A stretch of 64,000 bases of DNA from Apostichopus japonicus (taxonomy: Eukaryota > Echinodermata > Holothuroidea > Aspidochirotida > Stichopodidae): the NCBI RefSeq assembly GCF_037975245.1, contig NC_092582.1, positions 15,207,077-15,271,076 on the forward strand, written 5' to 3'. Within the stretch, counting starts at the first letter, position 1. Each line of letters begins with the position of its first letter. The position numbers and the translations under genes were made by a program. Positions 24,104 through 38,100 of this stretch are shown piece after piece. Under the pieces are notes generated by a model. It was given only the letters and a program-made list of their open reading frames with translations, was not told the DNA's origin and searched no databases.

Positions 24104-25837
24104 TCAATGACGTTTGTTCTTTGCAGATGGTTCCTTATCTGCCTCCGCTTTTAAACCGTCGCGGAGCCAAAGAACTACAATACAAGCTATCGCCAGCGGT
24201 ATCGAGGGGAGAAAACTTTCTCCTAATAGCATGTCTGAATAGATTCCAAAGACAAGAAGGAAGAGGATCTCCATGATACCCAACACGCGGAAATGATAGC
24301 GACCAAAAGCGGCCAGCGATCCGGCTGTGAGGTCGAATACACCGTCAAAACAACGATACATCGTGGGCGATATCTCCAACGGAAAGACTGTCGCAAGCCT
24401 TTCGAATTTTTCTTTCTGTTGAAAAAAAAAACGGAAAACAAGAGAAAAGTTATTGTGAACTCTCGCGGTCCTCCAGATATTTTTTTTTGCAGGCCTACGA
24501 CCCATGTGGCCTACATGAGGACGGAGCCACGACTCACTGGACGACACATATTTAACTTATAAGGTCCGGAATGCATAGAAGCTACTGCATTGGGCTCTGG
24601 AAACTGTAAACCCCAACAATTGTAAACTCCGAAAACTGTACATAAACTTTCCAGAAGTCTGGAAAAAGTCGCCCCATCGTTTACGGATCGTCATTGATTA
24701 CAATATATATTATATTATTCTCTAGTGAAGGCCAAACTCGAGGTTTCATAGACATATAGAGACGTCGAGAATCAGGGACGGGCTCGGGGGACAATTATGT
24801 CATAGGATCGCTGTTTTGAAATCTTCATAAAATCATGATATATACAGTCATTGGCGTATAAAGATATTTATCTGAAGTGAGAATAGATTATTCCATATTT
24901 CCGCGGGTCACACAAAGTTGACCCTGGCCTCGGGAATAGCCCGGCGTCCCTTTCCCGTGTGCCTCTTAAACCATTAGGGAAGTGTTGGTTTCTATGCCGT
25001 TATATCATAGCTAACACAAGGCTTCTCAAAACAATGAAGTTGGTCAAACAGTAACCATATACCTTAAAAGCTGCCCCAGTGTACAGTATCACTGTATTTG
25101 CCCAGTACCAACACGTACACCCATACATTCAAGCCCAAATTAAATTACCAAGTTTCCGAACAGTATATGCACTTCTTTCAGGTAAATAATAGTAACCTTC
25201 AAAATGCTTCCCGGGTATTTCAGTGGGTATTCCAGGCAACTGCCCCACCCCTCCATAACCCCATTGGAACGAGACGTACAAGTAACAACCCGTAGTGAGA
25301 ACATTACTGCCTGTTCCTTCCGTCCACGTACAGACTACCTGCCCTCTATTTGTGCCATGACCATGTCTACACAAAACCTTCACAAACTATAACTGTACCA
25401 ACATATATCGCTGGCTTAAATTGATCATGGTCCCCACCCAACCCTGTTCAACTCAGAATTACTGGATACAAGCCTTACTTAGTTTTTAAGTTCCTCGGAC
25501 TGCTTTCCTTTCTCCCTCCCCCACCCGACTTAAGAGTCAAAGATGATAATCATTAAGTATATATGTTAGATGTAGGCCTACTTAAGGAAAACCTGATCAC
25601 TTGTGAAAATTTCTCTGTATATGTGTGTGGGGAGGGGGGGATGGGGGGATTGGGGTGGTACTGGTATCTGTTTGGCGTATTTGTTGACAATTACTCCCTG
25701 AGGTAAAAAAATAGACGTTTACTTACCATGATCTCGTTACTAAGGCCGACGGGTGGGTTGATTGGTGTAAGGATCATTATGCCTATATAGACAAACAGTA
25801 AACCGATCCCAGTCGCGATGTAATGAATAGCTTCCAT
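24104..25837 (-). CDS. TMEM35/DoxX-like small membrane protein, copy B
   Basis: Same structure as copy A: exon 1 is 25,837-25,727 (37 codons, donor GTAAGT) and exon 2 is 24,415-24,104 (103 codons plus stop, after GTTTTTTTTTTCAACAG-type acceptor), phase 0, 140 residues. Exon 1 differs from copy A at two residues. Exon 2 differs at about 16 of 103 residues, for example V to D in the MYRCFDGVFD segment and G to E in LLGESF. The invariant block AFGRYHFRVLGIM and the C-terminal RDGLKAEADKEPSAKNKRH are unchanged. The frame is intact and splice sites are kept, so it is probably functional. The 3' UTR has AATAAA at 23,732-23,727. Confidence 0.75.
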
Positions 25838-28496
25838 CTTGGCTGCTTCTGAAATAATCAGCTGTTTTCTACTATAATTACAAGTATGTTTAAAAACACT
25901 CAAGCTAAAACCGACGTTAAAGTATTAGGGTTTACGCTAAACTGAAGCAAACGAAAGTTTTGATTCACGAGTAGTCATGAACAGTTGTATACTACCGTCA
26001 TGTATACTATATATAGCCTATATGCTATATACAGGTTTTTGTCTTACAAACAGCTGTCGTATTCATGTGAAGCGTACGGCTGAAGAGGTCACACAGAGTC
26101 TGCAAGCTTTATATAAAATGTATTGGTGGCATTATCCATGCGTACCCATTTATAGGTAATATATTATGAATAGCTCTCAAAGTGACTGAACTTTGTCCTA
26201 GAGGAGGGAATAGGCAATATAATGAGATCATCAGCGCTCTTCACAGTATCCTTCTGTGTAGTCGATGAACTCATGTGTGTCAACAAAGAATACAAAAAAT
26301 CGCATCACTCGAAACAATTATGTTTATCAAGTCAAGGAGTATAGTACAATCAATTAAAAATGATACAATGGACATGTTACGCAAGATTTGTGCGTATTGC
26401 AGATTGATCCGTATATAAACTGGTGTCACCATGCATGGAGGGGGAGTGGATAGGCATACGTGGACCACATTCCCCACCAAAAAGTGGTTCCGTGCTCCTT
26501 CCCCGAACCCACCTCTTCCTCAAATGAAAATTTCCCATGTTCAAGAAATAAAGCAGGGAGCCTACACAACTCTCTGACTTTACTACAGCTATAACAAACC
26601 TTTATGTTTATTCCGCGTGGACATTTCACTCCACGTCAACAAGCCTCGCGCATGATTCGCTCGCACTGGCACACGTGACACCAGCTTTTATTTTCGCACT
26701 GTGTGCCTGCTCAACCCCTCCCACCATCCCCACCCTCCCCACTTCCAAATGTCTGCGACGCCAATGACCGTATAACTTAACCTTTCATAATATGGTGGGA
26801 TCGACTAACTGGATGTATTTCAGAAAAAAAAAACATTAAAACCTATACCGGAAGTAAATCTCATACAAAACACTAGTGGTCTCGACTAACGAAACTTGCC
26901 GGAAAATTTACCAATAATACATATTTGTTATTTGTTTATGTTGTACATATTGTGAAATTTCCGGTAGATTGCGTTGGTAGAGACGATCGTGTCGTAAGAA
27001 ATTAATTCCGGAACCAAATCAAGTATTTTCTCCATCTGAATTGCGCAATATAGCATTACAAGTCTTGAGCAAATGCATGGATGAAATTTTGGAACTAAAA
27101 TCAACACAGCATGCCAGAGTCACCATGGCAACAGGTGTGTCACTCTTCGTTATAGGCTCTTTCAAATGTTTATGAAATGATTATACTCTATGCTTTGTCC
27201 CATTGTTAACCGGGTCAACTCAATATTTTCCAGTGCTCCCAAATTGACGGCCCTGGCCCAATGCTGTTTCTCTTCCCCTGCCACCCCACCACCCACCACC
27301 CCACCACCCCACCCCGACTCCTCTGACGTAGTCTAACGTCGGTACATCTCTTAGCAAACTATAATGAACACACTATAGTGCAGTAACTTTTGTATACTGG
27401 GTTGACTTGTCGAAACAACCAATGGAGTTGCTATCATTGACGATGCAATATTCTATGTAACACTAGCAAGAAAGAAATTTGCACACACATGATTGAGAAA
27501 ATAAATTGAGGTTCCCTTATGTTATACTCGTGGATGTAATAGTCTTAAAATATGTGATCATTCAGGTGTGAGGGATTTTGTTTACACACGTCAAAAGGTT
27601 TTTGTTTGCAATGTTGACACTAGCTACATGGAAGTTTCAACTAACCTTCGACACCTCAATATTCAGTATTAGCTTATCGATAGCGCTCCTCAAGAAAGTC
27701 GTTTCTGCTTCAAATAAAAATTAAGGATAAGTGAAAAAGACACATTTAACAATATTTCAAAATATAACAAAAGATTATTATTCCTTTTATTGCATTATCT
27801 CATCCAAATTTAAATATAACGTTCCTACATAAACAGATAAACTGCCGGTCAAACTCTTTGGTTCACATGCTCACTCCATCTCAAAAAGTCACTGTTGATT
27901 ATCGGATACGGTTTTAATAATATGCAAATAATATGCAAATACCGTGGTAAACCTAAAGTAATAAGCGTACCCTTGATATTACTAGATGGTGTCGTCAACC
28001 GCCAACATGAACAATTGTTGTCTGTTTTTGACCTGTTGATACCAGCAGGCCTGACAAGACGGGAGGAGGTGAGTGCGGGAGCCCCCCACCCCCACACCGG
28101 AGGGAGGGGGGAGTTCATGAGGTGCTCTGGATACTAGACTAATCCAAGAAGCCTTTCACCAGTACAGCTGTATCCAATATTAACCGATGACGTATCGATT
28201 ATGCATTGCTCTTTCATACTTTCTTAATGTAATAATAACAATGATATATTTATCGAATAATATTAATGTAATTGTCACCTGTACTGCCATGAAATTTAAA
28301 TAAATGAAAATTTTCTAACACAAATTCAATAGAACATTTCTATAGGGGAATCAGACCTGAACATTTCTTGTAGAAATTGAGCGATGTTCAAATGACAAAC
28401 TAGTTGATAGTCTCACCGAGGGCAAATTCTTTGTCAGTGGATGGGAATTATTTGCTGAAGTCGAAATACTAGTGATCATTATATGACTATCTGGCA

Positions 28497-28590
28497 TATT
28501 CAGTCATTCATGTTCATTCATATTTATTCATTTTCATTCATATTCATTCTTATTCATTCATATTCATTCATATTCATCCATTCATTCATT
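28497..28590. repeat. ATTCATTCAT microsatellite (copy B)
   Basis: Counterpart of the repeat at 22,010-22,130, with fewer units and some TTTATTCA variants. Confidence 0.85.
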
Positions 28591-28947
28591 TATCTGGAAT
28601 ATTCAGGCGCAAGACGTGTGTGCTTTAAGAGGTTTATAAACATGCGCATAGTTGGGGCCTGATCCCATAGACGGCCTCGAATAGACAGTGGCAGAGACTC
28701 AAATTGGGTACAGTACTGAAGGCAAGAAAATTCTCTCCTTAAAATGGGCGTGTCTGAAGTTTGATCGCCCAGTCAGGATCCGCCCATTATGCATAGCTAT
28801 ACTCAAGGCTTCACTTCATCTTCCATTTTAGTGATGTATTCGCTTTATGTTATGATATCTTCAAGTTTGATAAGTGAAAAAAGGACCACAGTCTTCGTAA
28901 GATATGTAACATATAAAAAAGAAAAATAATTGTGACATTGATGCAAG

Positions 28948-30207
28948 AAACTGACGATGCGCGATTTCTGAGGCAAACTTAAGCTCGGGACGGCCAGAGA
29001 AATGACTCCTGCAAATAAATGCATTCTCTGATTTAGAAATGAAAAACAAATGCTAAGCAATGAGTGCAAAAGTTCAATTAACGCAAAGAAAACATGATAA
29101 AATAGCATAATAATAATTGCAGGGAAGACGTACCGTATAAGTTCATTTTTGTTGCAGAATTTAATAGAAATTGCTAACAGTACTAAAAATGGGGATTTGT
29201 CATCACTGATCCCTATCAGTTTCATTAAAACGTTAGTATATTGCATCACTGTACATCAAAACTGTATACTCTAACCAGTTCAATTAAAACACCAGGAGCA
29301 GATTTATGGTTGGCGCCCCCACCCTCACACCACCTGTATCACCAACCCTACCACTGACACTAGTATTTGTCGGCTTCTCCTTATCCAGATCTTGGAGAAA
29401 GCATTACCTGTTTCTGCTAAGTAACGACATCAACTTTGTCGACCTCCCGCCTCCCCCCGCCCCCCCCCCCTCCCCACCAACCATGTCGAAACAAATTCCC
29501 TAAATCTTTTCCTACCCATTAAACGTAGGCTACCGTGCGATTACTGCACTGAAGAATAGCTATATATCCCAACACCCTGTATTTGCAATAAACAAAAAAA
29601 ATTTGTTGGAGAAGCAAATCCAAGCATCATCATTAGTCAGTGTGATAGAAGTACTACTTTTTCATGAACAGCTTGTCCATATACATAGCAAGCAAACATG
29701 ATTCAATTTGAGAGATATCTCACTAATAACTTTATCCACGCTCAAAATGAAAGATGACTTGAACAAGTCTAAATATGATAACATCGAGTCCCATGCGCTC
29801 CAGTTATTAGTTCATGATCATGGATGCTTTATATTAACTGCATAGAGGAGGTTTTTGCAAATGCTGAATCTAAACATATTAGTTTTCATAACACGGTCTT
29901 ACATTTGGTCTTGACTTTCTTCTTCTCATTATTATTGTTATTGCCGTTACCTGTTCATAATTCACCTCGAAAATATGCAAATTAGAAGGTTTTCAACCTA
30001 CACGTGGCCCTATGATGGGAAAGATGGTTTTTGCTTCTCCTTCAGATTAAAGGCATAATATAACTCCCGACAAAACAAAATAAAACCCATCCAAATACCC
30101 AGATAAAAATGATTTCTAATATGATGTATTTTTTCTGTGTTTTTTTTTTGTTTTTGATTTTTTTTTTGGCCAAATACATGTCTATCATTCACGACTATGA
30201 AATTAAT
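28948..30207. other. No gene recognised between the duplication and copy C
   Basis: AT-rich intergenic DNA. An open frame on the minus strand at 28,845-29,249 spans the end of the duplicated block and is low-complexity hydrophobic, so I do not support it. A C-rich run lies at 29,448-29,480 and T-rich tracts near 30,130-30,170. Confidence 0.5.
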
Positions 30208-31620
30208 CTAGTTTCTTTTATTCTTTTTTGATTGATTTGGTAATGGTGCTGGCTCCCCAGCTCCTCTCTTTAAACCACTACGGAACACAAGAATTAAAAC
30301 GGCGCAAATTTCAAACACAAAAGCTGGAAGAATATTGACGAGACTATCTCCGAGCGCGTACAAAGTATACATAGCACCGTTCATGATACAAATGATATCC
30401 ACTGCACTCAGGAGCCGGTAGTGGTAGCGCCCAAAGGCTAGCAGACACCCAGCCATTATTTCGATGACACCGACGATTGTGCGATACAAGTCAGGTGATA
30501 GGTCGAGACCAATAGCTTTTAATGGTGATACCGTTGCATAGCGTACGAATTCTTCACTCTGTGGGAGAAAAAAGAAGAAGGGGCAAAAAAAAAATCAAAT
30601 TTGTAGTAATGAGTTCCGCCCTGGATAATTCCTCCTGGTGGCATTAATATCATTGAAAAGATTCTGAGGCCCTCTATACAAATTGAGGACGGTCAGGGAG
30701 AATGTCGGAAATGGTCTCGGTCACGACCCCCATCCCCCCCACACAGTATCCAAATATGAGTACGTGGGGGTAGGGGTGGGATTGGGGTTGCATGGGGAGG
30801 AGTCTTGACCAATAGGCTATATCCAAAGATGTAATGGGTTAAATCGTCTACATAAAAGTCATTACCCTAAGGATGATTGCCCTTCACCCTTGGTGTCGCA
30901 GGACCTGTCTTCATTCTCATTTAGTAGACCAAGTCAGGTTTATTTTTTGGGAGTTCGAATATAATCAGTGACAAACTGGTGGAACATTGGGTACGTCCAA
31001 TCAGGCAAGTCTAAAATATCCCATGTCATAGGCCTACACATTGAGTACGGTACATTTTATAGCTTCCACTTGAAATGTTCAGTGCGAAGCTATACGGGAT
31101 CCACTAGCATCCCAGGTATGCAACCATTTACCTCCCCTTCCCCACTTTTCCGAGCTCTCTTCTGCCCTACCCCCCCCCCAACCGGTCACACGTACCCATC
31201 CCACTTTCCATATTGTCAGAGCTCCCACTTAAAGAAAGGTCCGACAAGGGAAGCTTCAGCAAGAGGAAACACCGCATTCCAACCCCCCTTTTATCCAAGC
31301 CCCCATGTATCCACTCATTCGTCATTACTCAGTGTGATTATTATGTCAATGCAAAATTACAATGCAACAGTATTTTTTATAGCCAATGTGAAACTTGCAA
31401 GCTTGGTGAGTCTCTACCAGCAGACCAGCTCCACTTTATAGATTTTCTCAATTTGCCGGTAAAATCTCGTTAATATAGGCATTAAAGAACTACCAAAGAA
31501 CCCCTTACTCACCATCACATCATATCCATGGTCAAAGGGGTTGATCGGTACAACTTTCACGGTTCCTGCCCAGACGAACAGCAGACCAAGAATAATAGCT
31601 AAGATATTTACTGCTCCCAT
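30208..31620 (-). CDS. TMEM35/DoxX-like small membrane protein, copy C
   Basis: Exon 1 is 31,620-31,513 (36 codons, MGAVNILAIILGLLFVWAGT, then KVVPINPF, donor GTGAGT). Exon 2 is 30,558-30,208 (116 codons plus stop) after TTCTCCCACAG. Total 152 residues, phase 0 joint, close to the vertebrate TMEM35 length. The exon 2 start SEEFVRYATVSPL parallels KEEFERFATVSPL of copy A. MAGCLLAFGRYHYRLLSAVD, two hydrophobic helices and a Lys/Asn-rich tail follow. A membrane topology of about four helices fits the DoxX-like fold. This copy is clearly diverged from A and B and lies outside the duplication, so it is the older paralogue. Vertebrate TMEM35A assists nicotinic receptor assembly in the ER. Whether that applies here is unknown. 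Confidence 0.75.
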
Positions 31621-32506
31621 TTTCTCTCTCAAAGTCGGTTCAAAGTTTCGTATCCAGAAAGCTCGAAAAATTAATAAAAAAGAACAATCGAACCAAGTTG
31701 TGCAGTACTTTAAAAATGATCAGAACACGTATATATATATATATACTCTATCTTATGGTTAATGCTGTACTATGTGATCTAAGACCTAAAGGCGGCGTGG
31801 TTTTATCTAGTCTGGTTCTGTTTGTATGCCACGCGTTCAAATATACATATGCACGCTATATTATAATAACACAGTAGCGGAATTAGTTCACCATATATAA
31901 ACTAATCGAGTTACGCTATAGCAGTTATTATCCCGAGCCTGGTGTACATATCAAGGCTGTAAATGACATTCAACTTCGCTCGTTGAACATCTGGTTAAGA
32001 TATCCTTTACCTGCTGTTATGTTTTAGAAGTAACCTTTGCGGCATGTTAATCATTAAAGGGGACACACTAATCTTAAAAGAGATCTCAGTTTTGAAGAAC
32101 ATGCCAGGCTTGTACGGGAATCTAATGCTTCGAAATCAATATAAGAGAACAAGAAATATTCGAAAATTCCGCAGCTCTTACGGCTCCGGGATATGTCCCT
32201 CGACCCCGACTGGTGGGGGCGGGGGCGGGAGGGATCGATGGACCCTTGCACTTCCAGCTAATAAAACTGATCCCAGCTGAATCAGAAATAGCCTACTCAT
32301 ATAGAGCCATGTAAATAAAGCATGCAGTCTCCGGCAGGAGAATCGCTGATCTATATATAGGCCTATGTATAACGCTCTGAAACGGTCGTACAGATTAAAT
32401 ATAGGCCTAAAGAAATGTTCCAGTACGGACCAGTAGAGGTAAAAAGTGTGACAGACCAGCTTTAATCGTAGCCGACTCCCTGGTCTACTTTCAAGCCCCG
32501 GGAATT

Positions 32507-32638
32507 ATGGCAAGCGTTGGACGGAGCAATCTCTTTCGAAATGTCTGGAGTCCTTCGAAATTCCAACATTTTCTGGTTTCCCTTAGTGATTATGGCCATA
32601 GCTCATTGCATCAAACATTTCGAAAGAGGTTGTATTAA
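32507..32638 (+). CDS. Candidate 43-residue frame, unrecognised
   Basis: ATG at 32,507 opens MASVGRSNLFRNVWSPSKFQ and continues with a basic, hydroxylated, acid-poor stretch resembling a mitochondrial targeting peptide, then stops at TAA. No donor of good quality was found before the stop. It could be a first exon of a plus-strand gene or chance. No family recognised. Confidence 0.15.
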   Translation: MASVGRSNLFRNVWSPSKFQHFLVSLSDYGHSSLHQTFRKRLY

Positions 32639-34702
32639 TATATTCGAATTGGTAGTTAATTGTTTAACTTGAATAGCCAAGTCTTGTTGTAATAAAAAAT
32701 CAATCTTCGGATCCCACTGACTGATGCTGAGAGGTTTTGATTCCCTTTTTACTTGTCTTAAACACTCTCTTTTTCCATACCAAATTCCAAGGGACGGTTG
32801 CATGGATACGCTAGGATTGGCCTCGTAAGTTGGGCGATATGCACTCTTGAAGATAAAAAGTGCTCTGATTTATGAACCAGCATACCAACCCCCCACCCTC
32901 CCCCTCCCACTGCTCACTCGTACGTGTATATAGAGGAGAGCAGACGGGAGGGACGAGGAGAGGAAACGGGAGGGGGGGGGGGGAGGAGGGCAGGGTTAGA
33001 GACCAGAGAGAGAGAGCAGAAGATCTACATACTACTACTAACACGCAACAACATACATTTATTGTTCTATAAACGAAGACTAGGGGAGGAGGGGAAGATG
33101 ATTCCGGAAACAAAATAAAATGAAAGGAAACAACATCCCTTGTTGTGCATGACGTATCACTATTTTATTGTGACGTCATCAGCGTTGTACATAAATTGGA
33201 GATAAACAACCATATTTTGTTACACTTAAAAAAGAAAGAAAGAAAGAAAGAAGGTAAAATCTACAATAGATTTCGATTGAAAAGAAAAACGGTGATCTCA
33301 ATAAATACGACGTCTATTCTTCACTTTGCAAAAAGTCTTCGATAACAAATTTACAATGTTTTTTTTTTTTCCCCTTTTCTTTTATTCTTTTCATATCAAG
33401 CGGGTCCGTCCAATGGCAGCCTTTGGTCTTGCATTAAATGATCACGTGGTTACAAGGTACAGTAACAACAGCTGCATTTATCATACAGTAATTTTTATTT
33501 CATCTTAAATACATCTTATTATATATTTTGTCTAGAGGAATTCCTTTAATGAGCTGTAATATCATCAAAAATGCATATTCAACAGTGCGATGCATATGCA
33601 AATGACTACCTGCTGTGCAGGTAAAACATATAATTACTTTTACAAAGAAGAGTTCACTTGCACATGTTATACACTTTAATTGGGAAAAAAATCATAAATA
33701 CATTGAATGAACAACTTAAACATGGAACCAGCAACAAATGGCAATTACTAATGGCGACAGAAGTGCAGCATGAGTGCAGGACTGGTTTGGAGATGAGGGG
33801 AGTGGAAGATACCCATAAACGTTATCTGAAGCTTTTTCAAGGTGGTTGTGGTAAGAGCGAGGTGGGGTGGGTGAGGTGTGGGAAGGCAAATTTGACCCCA
33901 AAATTTATGCTACATATCTCTCAGTGAGAGATAGACATGTTTCTTACCAACACCGAAAAATGGAATTCGACTGAAAAGGGGTTGAAACAGCTCTTTTAAA
34001 AGAAATAATAAGAGGATAATATTGTACTACAGTGTTCTTGATATATCTGTCTGATAAGAGTCACTGATTTGTTTTTGTTACAAGGAAAATTACATGTTAG
34101 AGTTAAGCAAATTTAAAATATTGGGTAACAATTGTTGCTTAATATGCAGACTATACCTACCAGTGAAACTTACACAAAACTATTGTAAAATTTAGAATAC
34201 TTTCATGTACCCATCCACAATCACACACGGTAATTCGCCTCATTTATTTTATTTTTTAAGTTTTCGTTTTGTGTAATATTACATCATGAGAGCATACCAC
34301 AATTTAAGAAAGTGAATGTTGTGGGGGCAGGGAGGGGGGGTATAATTAAACTGAGAAGGATGTATTACTGATGTATGCAAGCAGTCCTAATTACCAAAAA
34401 CAAAACAAACAATACAAAAAAAATCATAATATATTATAAGAAAAGAAAAAAAAAACATAAATTTTTATAGCTAAATGCCTAGGTCAATCTCAGGATAACA
34501 AAATGAAAAAAAAAACTAATGCAATTTATTCAAAATAAAGAAGAAAAGAGGTATATTAAATTATTGTACAATCTAGCTAAATTTGTACAGAAAAAATAAA
34601 ATAATAAACTGACCCTATCAGCTATTTGTATATGATTACTTGCACAGAGTTTGCGGCAACAGAGGCCATTATCCCCTTGTATACTGCTTTTGCCGAATAA
34701 GC

Positions 34703-35158
34703 GAGGCAAGCTGCGATAAACCAACCAGATGCCCATGTAAAGGCATAAAGTTCTTGCTCAAATCTTGTTGGGTGTTCACACCCCTTCTCCCACCAAAAGT
34801 TAAGGACAAAAAAAAAACAAAGATACATTTTCGTCTGACCCTGTAAATAAAGTTTAAGGCCTCAAGTATGAAACTTGTTCCCTTTCACCAGCCCTGATTC
34901 CAATCTCTGGTTTCTGGCAGTAAGTTTAACCCCATTTAGATAGTGACTTTGTATTGTATTTAATACAGGATGCCTGAACTCAAATCTGAGTTTTTATGGC
35001 TGAAAGCTGCTTTTTTGCACGTATTTGCACATATTTTATGGGAACAGGTTGTAACCACTTTGCTGAAGAGCTGAGGCAAGCTGCGAGAGACCAACCAGAT
35101 GCCCATGTCCTCAGGCATGAAGTTCTTTCTAAAATCTTATTGGGTGATCAAACACCCT
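34703..35158. repeat. Diverged direct repeat, ~88-bp units 370 bp apart
   Basis: Both units read GAGGCAAGCTGCGA, then ACCAACCAGATGCCCATGT, then GGCAT(A/G)AAGTTCTT and a TTGGGTG motif, at 34,703-34,790 and 35,073-35,158. It probably reflects an old local duplication or two copies of a dispersed repeat. Confidence 0.7.
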
Positions 35159-38100
35159 GCAACCCAACATCTGCCCCTCTTCCCATGAAGAAAAAAAGGA
35201 AAAAAAATGCCTGAACCCCTATCTGAGAAATGGTTGAAAACTGCTGTTTGCATGTAAGATTCATATAATTTAAAAAATATTTATGACAACCTCTACCTAG
35301 ATGTGCAAGAGAGGTTTTACACCTTTTTGATGGTCTCTGGTTAGGATGTAGAGAGAGACAAGAGGGAGAAAGAAAAAAAATAGTAGTTAAAGTTAAGTAT
35401 CTACTCTTAAATTAGTAAAGGACACCAAATGAATCCAACTCAAAATTGAGACATTTTAAACAAATTTGCAGTGAATCAGTTTCAAGTAACATTTTTATAT
35501 TAATAAGTAGTACGTACCTTATGGTTTTTGTTCTTAGCATGTGAATTATTTTGCAAAAGGAAAAACTGGGACATTATGCCAGATTTTAATTTCTTGACCC
35601 TTAGGATGATTCACGGTTATATTCTGGATAATTAAGTTGGAAAGTTGCTAAATCTTGAGAAAAGTTTTGAAGAACAAAAAAAATATTTGATACGAGTTGA
35701 CAGTTTCATTTTAAATGATTTTTAAACGTCTTTATGTTTTGGATGACTGTGTAATGTTACATGAAATATTGACTTGAAAACGTGTGAAAACAGGGCATAC
35801 ATACATACACCCCTAAATACATACTTAAAGACAGACAGACACACTCACAATCACAGACAGACAGATATTAGCACCACAGGAAGGCAGACCACCGACTATC
35901 AAATTTAAAAGTTAGTGTCAACCGTTTAACAATATTTTCTCTACGTTTCCAAAGAAGACTTTTAATTGTACATCAACCCTTAAACACACCTGCAAGGATA
36001 TGAAGTTATATCCAAGTCATGCACCCCAAGTGCCCAACCAAGGGGTTATAATGCCAAAACAAAAAGAGAAAAAAAATGGAATTCCTCTCCCTTCTTTGGT
36101 ATGAAATGGATATCTACAGAACAGAGCGACATATACAACATAGCAAATTATGATAATTATCATCAATTTAACAAAAGTAAAAATTATCTTCCTAAATTCC
36201 TTCCCCTCCCCTCCCCTCCCCGCCCCCCCCCCCAATCTACGACAATGCTTGCAACTTTTCCTTTTAGTTTCAGTTGACAATTGGGAGCAAATCAAGGGTT
36301 TGCTTCATGAAAAATTGGAGACTATTTTATGTCCTACCAAAATGACAGATATGACAAAAATTCCTTTGAAAAAAAAAAAAAAAAAAAATCAGTTTTTGAG
36401 GAATACAGGCCCTACTATCTGCTAATGGTACTATCCAGTCCAATCAAATTTTGGCAGTGGTTTCATTATAAATTAATGGGATATGTAAGTCAGACGATAT
36501 GGTAAACTTGCCCAATATGTCACAACTGAACCCGGTCCTAAGGTTGGAGGTGATCTCTGTTAATCAACAACTTGTCTTGCTGGTGGTACCAATAAATATA
36601 CTGCGGTACCTTGTAAACCAGGAACCACTGGGACTATCGGGTTCTAACTTTGTGGGGACCTCTATTAACCAATGTCGCTTTGCTTAGGCTAGGGGTACGT
36701 GTTCAAACACCGGGGTACCCTTTTATAAAAATAAAAGTAAATGTCACACACAAACTAGCCAGTTACCACTAACAAAATCAAAGTTACATGTCAACCGTAA
36801 CACCAGGGATACCATGACCTGAGCAATTCAACCACACCATACCATAGGTTCTGCCTACCATGTCATCAGAGAACACAGCCAAATTGTATCTCATCCAGAT
36901 ATTACAACAACTAAAACAAACCCTACATTAAGTCAACTTTCAAATAAATTTACTAAAAATTAAATCAAACATAACTTCTCAATTGAACATGCGCATGACA
37001 ACACTCTCACCGCCAGCCCCACCCTCTCTCTCTGACAAACAACGTTTGATGACTGTCCAACCAATTTATGTTTGCCTCCCTCTATTTGTTATTCACATTG
37101 TCAGACCAATGGTAGTTTTCCCTCCAACTTAATATATAACTTTTTTTTAAAAACAGATTGCTCATATGACTTTTAAGGTCAATTTTTGAAGAAACAATAC
37201 TAACAAAATCATGAAAACTTGTGATTTTTTTTTGGTACCCTATTACATTTTAGGTATAGAAGTTTTGAATCCAAAGGATACACTCTTGTGCAAATATATT
37301 TGTTTTATGTAAAATAATTTTTAAATAAATCATTTCCAACTTTTGTTTCCCTCTGGAAATTTGGCACAGATCAGGTTATTCAAAATTTTATTTCACTTCT
37401 GGAACGCTAGCTTCGGTGATAAAAATATCACCTACTTTTGACAAAAAAGTTAGTATATTATGTTCTAGTTCATTATGTATGAGTAGTGAATGATCATTAC
37501 TTACAAAAAAAAAATATATATATTCATAATGTTTGATGATACTTGTGATTATCACCAAACTATGATGTGCTTGAAGTACTGCATATAACCATGTTAGGCT
37601 AACAGCTTAGGCTGCAGGTTGTCAAGTACAGTAGCCTTAATAGATGTTACTTCCTCAAATTATCTACAAATTTAATCGAGATCAAAACTACCGTTTAAAA
37701 TCACTACCAATATTCAGCTACAATCCTAGCGATCTGTTTTGTCTATCAAGCTCATTTTTATCTGAGGAAAGCAGGAAAATTGTTGAAGGCTTGTGGGATG
37801 CCAGAAGGGGGGGGGGGGGGGGAGGGTAAGGGGTGGGTCTAACTAGAGGGTTTCCTTGTTTTCTTTGTGCCAAAAAGTGATCTTAAACGATAGCTACATG
37901 AAAAACGGTAACAGATAAAATGCTAGAAAGATCAATCTCAGTAAAGGTTGAGAAAACTTGATGGAGTGTTTCAATTGACAATTTGCCTTTCTTTATCTCT
38001 TCTATTGTATTTAATATAACTTTTGTCAACACTACCCAACAGTCTGAACAACCATTGCTAATCCACCAGCTGGATGTACTTGTAAGACAGGATAAAGCAA

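Larger units (their letters stand above)
22471..28947. repeat. Tandem segmental duplication, copy B (~6.48 kb)
   Basis: Second unit of the direct duplication. It ends where the text GATGCAAGAAACTGACG leaves similarity to copy A. Gene content mirrors copy A: a truncated and mutated start exon at its left edge, a complete TMEM35-like gene, and the same microsatellites. Confidence 0.9.

Noticed and set aside
28845-29249. 134-codon hydrophobic minus-strand frame
   Set aside because: It crosses the end of the segmental duplication, has AT-rich composition and no homologous frame in copy A.
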